Source: Microbacterium sediminis (GTDB lineage Bacteria; Actinomycetota; Actinomycetes; Actinomycetales; Microbacteriaceae). Taken from it: a stretch of DNA of 64,000 bases. The notes beneath the pieces were generated by a model, which was not told the origin of the DNA, did no database searches, and saw only the letters and a program-made list of their open reading frames with translations. The stretch's first letter is position 1, and every line of letters begins with the position of its first letter. The DNA lies in NCBI RefSeq assembly GCF_004564075.1, contig NZ_CP038256.1, positions 868,001-932,000 on the forward strand. Direction: 5' to 3'. The translations under genes and the position numbers were made by a program. Below, one piece after another: positions 34,787-43,267 of this stretch.

Positions 34787-35437
34787 GTGTCGTCGATCGA
34801 CCTGACCCGGCTCTCTCCGTCGCGGCTCATCCCCGTCATCGAGATCTCCGATGTCGCGGCGGCCGTGCCCCTGGCCGAGGCGCTGACCGAGGGCGGGATC
34901 CCGGTGGCCGAGATCACCCTGCGCACCCCGCAGGCCGTCGAGAGCATCGAGCGCATCCGCGCGGCGCTGCCCGACTTCCGCGTGGGCGCCGGCAGCCTCC
35001 TCAACGCGGCGCAGGTGCGTCGCGCCGCGGACGCGGGCGCGTCGTTCGGCGTCTCGCCCGGGCTGACGCCGCAGCTGATCGAGGCCGCGCGTGCCAGCGA
35101 CCTCCCCTTCATCCCCGGCATCGCCACGATCGGCGAGGTGCTGCAGGGCCTGGAGCTGGGCGTGGAGCGCTTCAAGTTCTTCCCCGCGGGCAATCTCGGC
35201 GGCGTCGCGACCCTGAAGGCCTTCGCCGCCCCGCTCGCGCAGACCTCGGCGGCGTTCATGCCCACCGGCGGCATCACGCTCGACACCCTGGCCGACTACC
35301 TCGCCGTGCCGCAGGTGTTCGCCGTGGGCGGCTCGTGGATCGCGACCCGGGACCAGATCGCCGCCGGCGACTTCGCCGGGATCACCGAACGCGCCGCGCA
35401 GGCGGTCTCCCACGTCGCGCGGCTCGCCGCGGCCTGA
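34787..35437 (+). CDS. eda: KDPG/KHG aldolase family protein
   Basis: A 216-aa class I aldolase that splits 2-keto-3-deoxy-6-phosphogluconate or a relative to pyruvate and an aldehyde (phosphate). 'LIPVIEISDVAAAVPLAEAL', 'GIPVAEITLRTP' (Glu near the active site), 'RVGAGSLLNAAQ', 'FKFFPAGNLGG' with the Schiff-base Lys and 'FMPTGGI' match the family. The GTG at 34787 follows the isomerase stop by 2 nt. No Edd-type dehydratase lies nearby, so the 2-keto-3-deoxy substrate must arise by another route. Confidence 0.88.
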   Translation: MSSIDLTRLSPSRLIPVIEISDVAAAVPLAEALTEGGIPVAEITLRTPQAVESIERIRAALPDFRVGAGSLLNAAQVRRAADAGASFGVSPGLTPQLIEAARASDLPFIPGIATIGEVLQGLELGVERFKFFPAGNLGGVATLKAFAAPLAQTSAAFMPTGGITLDTLADYLAVPQVFAVGGSWIATRDQIAAGDFAGITERAAQAVSHVARLAAA

Positions 35438-35501
35438 CCCAGCCGGACCCAGAGCACCAGGCGGCAGCACCGCCACATCCCAGAAGGACAGGACCTCATC
35501 C

Positions 35502-36467
35502 ATGTATCCGACCCTCACCCCGAGGACGCTCACGCCGGCAGCGAAGCCGACGTTCTACTTCATCGGCGTCACAACCGGTCACTCCTCGATCCGCCGCGTC
35601 TTCCCCGCCTGGGCCGACGCGCTCGGCCTCGGCGACGTCGAGATGATGGGCATCGACGTGGCGATCCACGCGGATGCCGCCGACTACCGATCCGTCGTCA
35701 CGTTCATCAAGAACGACCCGCTGAGCCTCGGCGCCCTCGTGACCACCCACAAGATCGACATCTTCGACGCGGCGCACGACCTCTTCGACGAGATCGACCC
35801 GCTCGCGACCCTCATGCACGAGATCAGCTGCATCTCCAAGTCGGACGGCCGGCTGTGCGCGAGCGCGAAGGACCCCATCTCCAGCGGCCACGCGCTCGAC
35901 GCCTTCATCCCCGAGGGTCATTTCGCCCGCACGGGCGCGGAGCTGTGCGTCTTCGGCGCGGGCGGATCGGCGATCGCCATCGACTGGTACCTCTCGCAGC
36001 CGGCGCGCGGCGCCGACCGGCCCGCCCGGGTGACCGTGACGAACCGGTCGCAGCCGCGGCTGGACGCGCTGCGGGCGATCCACGAGCAGAGCGCGCCCGA
36101 CGTGCCGCTGCGGCTGGTCCTCGCGGGCAGCGCGAGCGACAACGACGCCGTCCTGGCCGAGCTGCCGCCGCAATCGGTGGTCATCAACGCCACGGGCCTC
36201 GGCAAGGACGCACCGGGCTCGCCGCTCAGCGACGAGGCGCTGTTCCCCGAGGGGGCGCTGGCGTGGGACCTCAACTACCGCGGCGATCTCGTGTTCCTCG
36301 ACCAGGCCGAGGCACAGCGTGCGGGCCGCGGCGTGGAGCCGGTGGACGGATGGATCTACTTCATCCACGGCTGGACCCAGGTGATCGCGGAGGTCTTCCA
36401 CATCGACATCCCGCCCTCGGGCGAGCGCTTCGACGAGCTCGTCGCCATCGCGGCCGCGAGCCGGTGA
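35502..36467 (+). CDS. diverged shikimate dehydrogenase-like protein
   Basis: A 321-aa protein with the two-domain AroE/YdiB architecture. The substrate-domain lysine is kept in 'LVTTHKIDIF' near residue 85, a 'AKDPISSG' stretch replaces the usual NTDG-x-G (the Asp is kept), and the nucleotide-binding loop is 'VFGAGGSAIAIDW' near 150. 'VINATGLGKD' and 'AWDLNYRGDLVFLDQA' correspond to the C-terminal AroE motifs. The SxS carboxylate-binding motif is altered to 'GHSSIRR', so shikimate is an unlikely substrate. Being inside a sugar operon, it probably oxidises or reduces a polyhydroxylated intermediate. Confidence 0.75.
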   Translation: MYPTLTPRTLTPAAKPTFYFIGVTTGHSSIRRVFPAWADALGLGDVEMMGIDVAIHADAADYRSVVTFIKNDPLSLGALVTTHKIDIFDAAHDLFDEIDPLATLMHEISCISKSDGRLCASAKDPISSGHALDAFIPEGHFARTGAELCVFGAGGSAIAIDWYLSQPARGADRPARVTVTNRSQPRLDALRAIHEQSAPDVPLRLVLAGSASDNDAVLAELPPQSVVINATGLGKDAPGSPLSDEALFPEGALAWDLNYRGDLVFLDQAEAQRAGRGVEPVDGWIYFIHGWTQVIAEVFHIDIPPSGERFDELVAIAAASR

Positions 36468-37405
36468 CCCCCATGGGCGCGGATCGCATCCTCGTCACGC
36501 CCCGCTCGCTGACCTCCGTGGACCCGAGCGGCATCCCCGAGCTCGCGCCGCTGCGGGAGCGCGGCTACACGATCGTCATCACCCCGGCCGGGCTTGTTCC
36601 CACCGCCGACGACCTCCGCGAGGCGCTGCCGGGCGTGGTCGGCTGGCTGGCCGGGATCGAGCCGATCACCGCCGACGTCCTGGCGGCGGCGCCCGATCTG
36701 CGGGTGATCAGCCGCAACGGCACGGGGAGCGAGAACATCGATCACGCGGCCGCGGAGGCCCGGGGCGTCGCCGTGCGCACCGCCCGCGGCGCGAACGCGC
36801 AGGGGGTCGCCGAGCTCGCGCTCGCGCACGTCATGAACGCCGTGCGCGAGCTGTCGTGGGCGAACGCCGCGCTGCACGAGGGCGGCTGGACGCGTGTGCG
36901 CGGGCGGGAGATCGCCGAGCTGAGCGTGGGGCTGGTGGGCCTCGGGGCGATCGGCGCGAAGGTCGCCGGCATGTTCGCCGCGCTCGGCGCGCGGATCCAC
37001 TTCTTCGACCCCTTCGTGGCGGAGGCCGCCGGCTACGAGCGGCACGAGCGCCTGGCCGATCTGCTCGCGGCGTGCGACGTGGTGAGCCTGCACGTGCCGC
37101 CCACGGGCGACGGGCCGCTGATCTCGGTGTCTGAGGTCGACGCGATGCGCCGCGGCGCGATCCTCGTGAACACCGCGCGCTCGGCCCTGATCGACGAGGA
37201 CGCCGTGCTTGCCGGGCTGGAGACCGGGCGCATCGGCTGCTACGCCGTCGACGCGTTCGACCAGGAGCCGCCGGCGCTCACGCCGCTGCTGCGCCACGAG
37301 CGCACGGTGATGACGCCGCACGCGGGAGGGTTCACCGGCGCGAGCGTGCGCCGCGCGACCGAACAGGCCGTCGCTCATATAATCGACTCACTCGAGACGG
37401 TGTGA
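36464..37405 (+). CDS. D-isomer-specific 2-hydroxyacid dehydrogenase
   Basis: A 313-aa NAD(P)-dependent dehydrogenase of the phosphoglycerate dehydrogenase/hydroxypyruvate reductase family. 'NGTGSENIDHAAAEARGV' carries the substrate-binding turn, 'VGLVGLGAIGAKVAGMF' is the GxGxxG Rossmann loop near 145, 'VNTARSALID' holds the catalytic Arg, 'DAFDQEPP' the Glu and 'TPHAGGFTG' the His. GTG at 36464 overlaps the preceding stop (GTGA); ATG at 36473 is an alternative. Probably interconverts a 2-keto and 2-hydroxy acid in the pathway. Confidence 0.86.
   Translation: MTPMGADRILVTPRSLTSVDPSGIPELAPLRERGYTIVITPAGLVPTADDLREALPGVVGWLAGIEPITADVLAAAPDLRVISRNGTGSENIDHAAAEARGVAVRTARGANAQGVAELALAHVMNAVRELSWANAALHEGGWTRVRGREIAELSVGLVGLGAIGAKVAGMFAALGARIHFFDPFVAEAAGYERHERLADLLAACDVVSLHVPPTGDGPLISVSEVDAMRRGAILVNTARSALIDEDAVLAGLETGRIGCYAVDAFDQEPPALTPLLRHERTVMTPHAGGFTGASVRRATEQAVAHIIDSLETV
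37378..37383 (+). promoter_or_regulatory. internal -10 element before rpiR
   Basis: A perfect TATAAT inside the 3' end of the hydroxyacid dehydrogenase gene, the best -10 in this AT-poor region. It could give the regulator basal expression independent of the repressed operon promoter. No clear -35 was seen. Confidence 0.45.
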
Positions 37406-38304
37406 TCGTGCTTCCCCGGGAGGGAGCTCAGGCGGGAGTGTCAGCGGTGAGCTACGACCATCGTCTGCCCCTGCTCGAATACGTCGACAAGGCCAGCGAG
37501 CGGCTGAGCCGCTCGGAGCTCAAGGTCGCCGAGCTCGTGCTCGCCGATCCTCGGTTCGTGAGCCAGTCGACGATGGCGGTGGTCTCCGCCGCGTGCAAGG
37601 TGAGCGAGCCGACGGTCATGCGGTTCTGCACCTCGCTGGGGTTCGAGGGCTTCCAGCAGTTCAAGTTCGCGCTCATCGAGTCGCTCGCGCTCGGCCTGCC
37701 CTCGACGCTGTCGAGCATCACGCCCGACGATTCGGTCGAGACGATCACGACGAAGGTCTTCGACCACTCGATCAGCAGCGTCGACCGCGCGCGCCGCTTC
37801 ATTTCGGTGGACGAGCTCACGCGCGCCGCGGATCTCATCATCGCCGCGCGCTCGATGCTGCTCGTCGGCCACGGCGCCTCGGGCATCATCGCGGCCGACA
37901 TGGAGCAGAAGGCCGCGGTCCTGGGGCTGCCGTGCTCGGCGCCGTTCGACCCGCACCAGCAGTTCATGCTCGCGTCGACGGCGGGGGAGTCGACCGTCGT
38001 GATGGCGATCTCCAACACCGGCGAGACGCGATCGGTGATCGAGATCGCGCGCCTGGCGAAGGAGCGCGGCGCGAAGGTGATTGCGATGACGGGGAGCGAC
38101 TCGACCCTCTCGTCGCTCGCCGATGTGGTGCTGGCCGTGAAGACCTTCGAGGACACCGACCTGTATACGCCCACCGTCAGCCGGCTCGCCGGCCTCGTCG
38201 TCGTCGACGTCCTCACCGCCGCAGTGTCGCTGCGACGCGGCACCGAGCATCTCGCGCACATCGGCGAGATGAAGGAGGGCCTGTCGCGCTACCGGCGCGA
38301 GTAG
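37402..38304 (+). CDS. MurR/RpiR family transcriptional regulator
   Basis: A 300-aa regulator. The N-terminal HTH_6 domain covers about residues 25-100 ('RLSRSELKVAELVLADP' and 'KVSEPTVMRFCTSLGFEGFQQFK'). The C-terminal SIS domain (about 130-270) has 'LLVGHGASGIIAADM' and 'AISNTGETRSVIEIARLAKERGAKVIAMT', a sugar-phosphate-binding fold. It should sense a phosphorylated intermediate and release the GTAGTATNACTAC operators. GTG at 37402 overlaps the preceding stop; GTG at 37438 or 37447 (with GGCGGGA upstream) would give a more usual length of 285-288 aa. Confidence 0.87.
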   Translation: MIVLPREGAQAGVSAVSYDHRLPLLEYVDKASERLSRSELKVAELVLADPRFVSQSTMAVVSAACKVSEPTVMRFCTSLGFEGFQQFKFALIESLALGLPSTLSSITPDDSVETITTKVFDHSISSVDRARRFISVDELTRAADLIIAARSMLLVGHGASGIIAADMEQKAAVLGLPCSAPFDPHQQFMLASTAGESTVVMAISNTGETRSVIEIARLAKERGAKVIAMTGSDSTLSSLADVVLAVKTFEDTDLYTPTVSRLAGLVVVDVLTAAVSLRRGTEHLAHIGEMKEGLSRYRRE

Positions 38305-38316
38305 GCCCGCCGCGGT

Positions 38317-39270
38317 TCACGCCCGCGGCGAGAACGCCAGAACGCTCGCGGGGTTCGCGCGGAGGATGCGGTCGACCGCGGCGTCGCCGACCCGCTCCGC
38401 CAGGCGCGGCACGAAGCGGGCCGCCAGGTAGGCCAGCCCCGGCATGCCGCCGTAGGCCGCGTAGCGGGAGCGCCGCGCGACGTCGCCGCCCAGCAGCAGC
38501 CGGTCCCCGTGGCCGTCGACCACGCGGGCGGCGCACTCGATGATGGCCTCGTCGGAGTGGTACTGATGGCGCGCCGGGCCGTCGTAGCCGAGGTACGCCC
38601 CGGCGGCGGCGAGCTCGCGGTGCAGGCCGGAGTCGAGGTTGCGGTCCATGTGCGCCAGGATCACGCGATCCGCCGGCACGCCGAGGCTGTCCAGGAGCGC
38701 GAGCACCTCGAGGGTCGCCGAGCCGTGCTCGGTGTGGACCATGATCGCGACGCCGGTGCGCGCGTGGGCGCTCGCCGCCGCCGCGAGCACGCGGCGCTCG
38801 AAGTCGCCGATGTTCCAGAACCGGATGCCGGTCTTGACGATGCCCGCCCGCGGCGCGGGGCCGGCAACCGGGGCGGCCGGCTGCTCCCACGCGGGCTGGG
38901 TGAACCCCTCCGTGATCTCGCGGGTGAACAGCTCGGCGAGCGCCGATTCGTCGAGGGCGCGCACGGGGTGATCGTCGGGGTAGTGCCCGCCGTGGTGCGC
39001 GCCCGTGGCGTGCACCACGCGCAGGCCGGTGCGCCGGGAGATCTCGACGGCGTCGGAGACGCGCCGGCCGAGGCCGAGCGGGGTCGCGTCGACCATCGCG
39101 TCGATCCCGCTGGCCACGAACAGCTCCGCCTCGCGCCGCGAGCGCGCCGGATCGTCGAGCTCCTCGCCGCGCAGCAGCGGCGTCACCTGGAAGAGGTGCT
39201 CGTGGTAGTCGACGGCCCCGAGCGCGGCGGGGTCGATGTCGCCGAGGAGGGTGCGGACGATCGCGCTCAC
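38317..39270 (-). CDS. phosphotriesterase-family amidohydrolase (possible sugar lactonase)
   Basis: A 317-aa metal-dependent TIM-barrel hydrolase. The first metal pair is in 'VDYHEHLFQV' near residue 20. 'TPLGLGRRVSDAVEIS', 'VMVHTEHGSA'-like 'MVHTEHG' and '[21 protein letters not shown]' supply later His ligands, and 'LLGGDVARRS' the conserved Asp. Some family members in sugar clusters hydrolyse phosphorylated sugar lactones, which would fit between a dehydrogenase and a kinase here. GTG at 39270 overlaps the kinase stop (GTGA), so both are one operon, convergent to rpiR. Confidence 0.8.
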   Translation of the reverse strand: MSAIVRTLLGDIDPAALGAVDYHEHLFQVTPLLRGEELDDPARSRREAELFVASGIDAMVDATPLGLGRRVSDAVEISRRTGLRVVHATGAHHGGHYPDDHPVRALDESALAELFTREITEGFTQPAWEQPAAPVAGPAPRAGIVKTGIRFWNIGDFERRVLAAAASAHARTGVAIMVHTEHGSATLEVLALLDSLGVPADRVILAHMDRNLDSGLHRELAAAGAYLGYDGPARHQYHSDEAIIECAARVVDGHGDRLLLGGDVARRSRYAAYGGMPGLAYLAARFVPRLAERVGDAAVDRILRANPASVLAFSPRA

Positions 39271-40754
39271 GGCAGCATCTCGAACCACGGCTCGACCCGG
39301 CGATACAGGTCCATGAACAGCTCGTACTGCTCGAGATACGCCGCCGCGGTCTGCGGCTGCGGCTCGACCGACTCGAGGCGGCCGCTCAGCGTGCGGGCGA
39401 CGGCGAAGTCCGGGAAGATCCCCACGCCGACGCCGGCCACGACGGCGGCGCCCATCGAGGTGGCCTCGTCGACCAGATCACGCTTCGTCACGCGGCGGCC
39501 CCACACGTTGCTGAGGATCTCGAGCGTGAGGGCTCCGTTGGCGGCGCCGCCGATGGCATCGACGTTGTCGATCGTCCTGCCGTTCTCGAGGAACGCGAGC
39601 AGCCCCGTGCGGAGGTTGAACGCCACGCCCTCGAGCACCGCGCGCGTCAGATGCGCCGGCCCGTGGTGGCGCGCCAGGCCCGCGAACACGGCGCGTGCCC
39701 GCGGGTTCCAGTACGGCGAGCGCTCGCCGAGCAGGTGCGGCAGGAAGTAGAGGCCGTCCGCCGCGGCGCCGACGCCCGCGGCGCCGGCGAGCAGCTCCTC
39801 GTAGCGCGCCTCGCCGCCGGGGCGGAGGGTGTCGACGATCCATTGCAGCGACGCCCCGCCGGCCTGCATGGTGGCGGTCGGCACGAACCGGCCGGGAATG
39901 ACGTGGTTGAACGTCATGCTGCGCATCTGCGGGTCGTGCAGGGGCTCCGGCGCGCTGAGCGAGACCCAGGACGAGGAGCCGAGGTAGGCGTAGGCGCCGT
40001 CGGACTCGTCGACGATGCCGGCGCCGAGCGCGCCCATCGGGCCGTCGCCGCCGCCCATCACGACCGGGATCCCGGCGATCAGGCCGGCCTCGGCCGCCGC
40101 CTCGCGCGTGACGGTGCCGATCACCGTCGTGGAGGGCACGATCTCCGGCAGCAGGCCGTCGACCCCGGCGGCCTCGACGAGCTCCGCCGACCAGGCCCCG
40201 TCAGCCTGGCTGTAGGCGTCGGTGCCCGAGGCGTCGGAGGGATCGGTCGCGAGGACGCCGGTCAGCCGGTACGCGACGTAGTCCTTCGCCTGCACGACCG
40301 TGACGGTGCGAGCGAAGCTCTCCGGCTCGTGCGCGCGGAGCCACATCAGCTTCGGCAGGGAGTACGTCGGATTGAGGCGGTGACCCGTGATCGTGTAGCC
40401 GCGCTCCATTCCGACCGCCTCGATGAGCGTCGCCGTCTCCGCGGAGGACCGGGTGTCGGCCCAGATGATCGCGGGTCGGACGACCTCGCCGCCGGCGTCG
40501 AGGGGGACCACGCCCATCATCTGCCCGGAGAAGGAGATGACATCGATGTCATCGGCGCGGACGCCCGCCCGCTCGAGCAGGCGCCGCGTGGCCTCGCAGG
40601 AGGCGCGCCACCAGTCGCCGGGGTCCTGTTCCGCCTTGCCGCCGGGCCCGAAATCGGTGTCGTAGGCGACGGTCACGCTGGTGATCAGCGTTCCCTCATT
40701 GCTCACCAGCGTCGCCTTGTTGCCGGTGGTCCCGAGGTCGTGGGCGAGGATCAA
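39267..40754 (-). CDS. FGGY family carbohydrate kinase (xylulokinase-like)
   Basis: A 495-aa ATP-dependent sugar kinase. N-terminal 'HDLGTTGNKATLV' is the phosphate-1 loop; 'ISFSGQMMGVVPLD' is like xylulokinase; 'ATDPSDASGTDAY' includes the catalytic Asp region; 'GGGDGPMGALGAG' and 'IGGAANGALTLEIL' are the C-terminal ATP motifs. The start is most likely TTG at 40754, since it directly precedes the fold and has AAGGAG 6 nt upstream; a longer in-frame start would run over the operator. Kinase and PTE hydrolase form one operon with an RpiR-type operator at 40802. Confidence 0.88.
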   Translation of the reverse strand: MILAHDLGTTGNKATLVSNEGTLITSVTVAYDTDFGPGGKAEQDPGDWWRASCEATRRLLERAGVRADDIDVISFSGQMMGVVPLDAGGEVVRPAIIWADTRSSAETATLIEAVGMERGYTITGHRLNPTYSLPKLMWLRAHEPESFARTVTVVQAKDYVAYRLTGVLATDPSDASGTDAYSQADGAWSAELVEAAGVDGLLPEIVPSTTVIGTVTREAAAEAGLIAGIPVVMGGGDGPMGALGAGIVDESDGAYAYLGSSSWVSLSAPEPLHDPQMRSMTFNHVIPGRFVPTATMQAGGASLQWIVDTLRPGGEARYEELLAGAAGVGAAADGLYFLPHLLGERSPYWNPRARAVFAGLARHHGPAHLTRAVLEGVAFNLRTGLLAFLENGRTIDNVDAIGGAANGALTLEILSNVWGRRVTKRDLVDEATSMGAAVVAGVGVGIFPDFAVARTLSGRLESVEPQPQTAAAYLEQYELFMDLYRRVEPWFEMLP

Positions 40755-40801
40755 CGCGAACTCCTTTGCGAGCGGAATCTCCGTGCGACGTCGCCACGGA
40801 T

Positions 40802-40814
40802 GTAGTAACACTAC
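40802..40814. promoter_or_regulatory. RpiR-type operator of the kinase operon
   Basis: GTAGTAACACTAC; the reverse complement GTAGTGTTACTAC matches 11 of 12 consensus positions. On the minus strand TAGTGT (40813 to 40808) would be the -10, 54 nt before the kinase TTG start. Confidence 0.62.
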
Positions 40815-41055
40815 CAACCTCACGTCCTCGGGCACCGTCGGCAGGCTCGCGACGCGAACGATTCTGCGGTTCCGGACCCCGATGCCCTAGACTTGAGGTG
40901 GCTCGCCGCCATCCGATCGACGCACAGCGCCGGGTGAGCGAGCCGAGCGCCTCACCGGTCGGATCCCGTCCCGGGTCATCCGGGCCGTTCTGCACGTGGG
41001 GCGCGCAGGTCTCTCGACGGCCGGCGGGACCGGTCGCATCCAGCTCAGGAGGAGC

Positions 41056-43200
41056 ATGCCGACCACGGCACCCGCGCGACAGCGCAAGCGGCCCTCGTCC
41101 GCACGACGCGACGATGAAGCACCGCTGATCCCGATCCTCGCCCGCAAGGTGCGCGAGGTCGAGGCCAAGGCCCAGCGGAACAAGCTGGGCCCGACGAACC
41201 GCGTCAAGTTCCAGGTGATCGCGTTCCTCGTTCGCGAGGAGCGCGCCCGCGTCAAGGCGGACGCGGAGCTCACCGACGCCGCCCGCGCCGAGCTGCTCAA
41301 GCGCCTCGACGGCGTGGCGACGATCCTCGCCAAGACCGCGGCGCGCGACACGTCGCTCATCCAGCTGCTCGAGGCCGATCACGCCACCTCGCCCGTGGCT
41401 CAGCGCCTGCGCCGCGACTGGCTGCTCGACTCCGGGGCGGAGCTGCCGCCGGAGGAGCTCGTCATCTCCGACGCCAAGCCGGCCGCCGGCCCGGTTCCGC
41501 CCGTGGCCGCCGAGCGGGCGGTCACGCCGCCGCAGATCGAGTCGCGCATCGAGGCGAACCCGTTCCTTGCGCCCGACCTGACGAGCAAGCCCGCGTCGCA
41601 GCCGCGCCGTCGCCTGGACGGCTGGGAGCTGATGGGCCCGCTGTACAAGGCGTTCGAGACCGGTGCCGGCGGCGGCTCGGCCGTCATGGACCTTCCGCCC
41701 GTGCCGGAGTTCGACCACCTCTCGCCCAAGGGGCTCGAGGTCATGGTGCACCAGGCCCGCTTCCTCGAGGCCGTGCGGGCCGGGCACCGCTCGTTCCTGC
41801 TCGCCGACGAGCCCGGCCTCGGCAAGACCGCCGAGTCCGTACTGGCCGCCTCCGTGGCGAACGCCTATCCGCTCGTGGTCGTCGTGCCGAACGTCGTGAA
41901 GATGAACTGGGCGCGCGAGGTCGAGCGCTGGACGCCCCAGCGCCGCGCCACCGTCATCATGGGCGACGGGCAGGACGTCGACGCCTTCGCCGACGTCTTC
42001 ATCGTCAACTACGAGATCCTCGATCGCCACCTCGGCTGGCTCGCCCGGATCGGGCTGCGCGGCATGGTCGTCGACGAGGCGCACTTCATCAAGAACCTCT
42101 CGTCGCAGCGCTCGCAGAACGTGCTCGCCCTCGCGCAGCGCATCCGCGAGACCACGCCCGGTGGCGACTCGCTGCTCATGGCCCTCACCGGCACCCCGCT
42201 GATCAACGACGTCGAGGACTTCGACGCGATCTGGCGCTTCCTCGGCTGGACCAACGGCGAGAAGCCGGGCCCGGAGCTCATGGACAAGCTCGAGGCGACC
42301 GGGCTCACGCCGGCCGACAAGGCGTTCTACCCCGCGGCGCGCGACGCGGTGATCTCGATGGGCATCGTGCGCCGCCGCAAGAAGGACGTCGCCGCCGACC
42401 TCCCCGACAAGCTCATCGCCGACATGCCGGTGCAGCTCGACGACGAGTTCGGACGCAGCATCCGCGAGGCCGAGCGCCAGCTCGCCGAGCGACTCGCGGC
42501 ACGCTACCGCCGCATCGTCGAGGCGCGCGGCGACCGCGGGCTCGCCGAGGGCGAGATCGACGCCGACATCGTGCGCCTGGTCGCCCAGGGCGAGCTCGAC
42601 GAGTCGAAGGCGGCCGGCACCGACGGCGACAACGTCTTCGCCATGGTGCGCCGCATCGGCCAGGCCAAGGCCGGGCTTGCGGCCGACTACGCGGCCCAGC
42701 TGCAGCGCTCGGTCGGCAAGGTCGTCTTCTTCGCCAAGCACATTGACGTCATGGACCAGGCCGAGGCCCTCTTCGCGGCCAACGGCATCCGCGCGGTGTC
42801 GATCCGCGGCGATCAGACGAGCGCGGCCCGCCAGGAGGCGATCGACGCGTTCACGAACGACCCCGAGGTCGGCATCATCGTCTGCTCGCTCACGGCGGCG
42901 GGCGTCGGCGTGAACCTGCAGGTCGCCTCGAACGTCGTGCTGGCGGAGCTGAGCTGGACCGCGGCCGAGCAGACGCAGGCGATCGACCGCGTCCACCGCA
43001 TCGGCCAGGACGAGCCCGTCACGGCGTGGCGGATCATCGCCGCCCACACGATCGACACGAAGATCGCCGAGCTCATCGACCAGAAGCAGGGCCTCGCGGC
43101 CCGCGCCCTGGACGGCGAGGCGGTCGACCCGACGTCGAGCGATTCCGTGCAGCTGGCGGCCCTCATGCACCTCACGCGCGAGGCACTCGGCGGGGAGTGA
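41056..43200 (+). CDS. SNF2-family DNA-dependent ATPase/helicase
   Basis: A 714-aa stand-alone Snf2 protein resembling the SMARCAL1/RapA-distant group. A charged N-terminal region (about 1-210) has no recognised domain. The first RecA lobe carries 'LADEPGLGKTAESV' (Walker A) near 260, 'DEAH' near 340 and 'LTGTPLIND'; the second has 'KVVFFAKHIDVMDQ', 'IVCSLTAAGVGVNLQ' and 'QAIDRVHRIGQ' (motif VI). It probably remodels DNA or DNA-protein complexes. ATG at 41056 follows an AGGAGG. TAGACT at 40888-40893 is a possible promoter, giving a leader of about 155 nt. Confidence 0.88.
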   Translation: MPTTAPARQRKRPSSARRDDEAPLIPILARKVREVEAKAQRNKLGPTNRVKFQVIAFLVREERARVKADAELTDAARAELLKRLDGVATILAKTAARDTSLIQLLEADHATSPVAQRLRRDWLLDSGAELPPEELVISDAKPAAGPVPPVAAERAVTPPQIESRIEANPFLAPDLTSKPASQPRRRLDGWELMGPLYKAFETGAGGGSAVMDLPPVPEFDHLSPKGLEVMVHQARFLEAVRAGHRSFLLADEPGLGKTAESVLAASVANAYPLVVVVPNVVKMNWAREVERWTPQRRATVIMGDGQDVDAFADVFIVNYEILDRHLGWLARIGLRGMVVDEAHFIKNLSSQRSQNVLALAQRIRETTPGGDSLLMALTGTPLINDVEDFDAIWRFLGWTNGEKPGPELMDKLEATGLTPADKAFYPAARDAVISMGIVRRRKKDVAADLPDKLIADMPVQLDDEFGRSIREAERQLAERLAARYRRIVEARGDRGLAEGEIDADIVRLVAQGELDESKAAGTDGDNVFAMVRRIGQAKAGLAADYAAQLQRSVGKVVFFAKHIDVMDQAEALFAANGIRAVSIRGDQTSAARQEAIDAFTNDPEVGIIVCSLTAAGVGVNLQVASNVVLAELSWTAAEQTQAIDRVHRIGQDEPVTAWRIIAAHTIDTKIAELIDQKQGLAARALDGEAVDPTSSDSVQLAALMHLTREALGGE

Positions 43201-43267
43201 TGCGCCGGCTCGCGGGTCGCCCGTGAGGCCGCGCCCGCGGCGGCGATCCAGGCTCTAGGCTGGCGCC

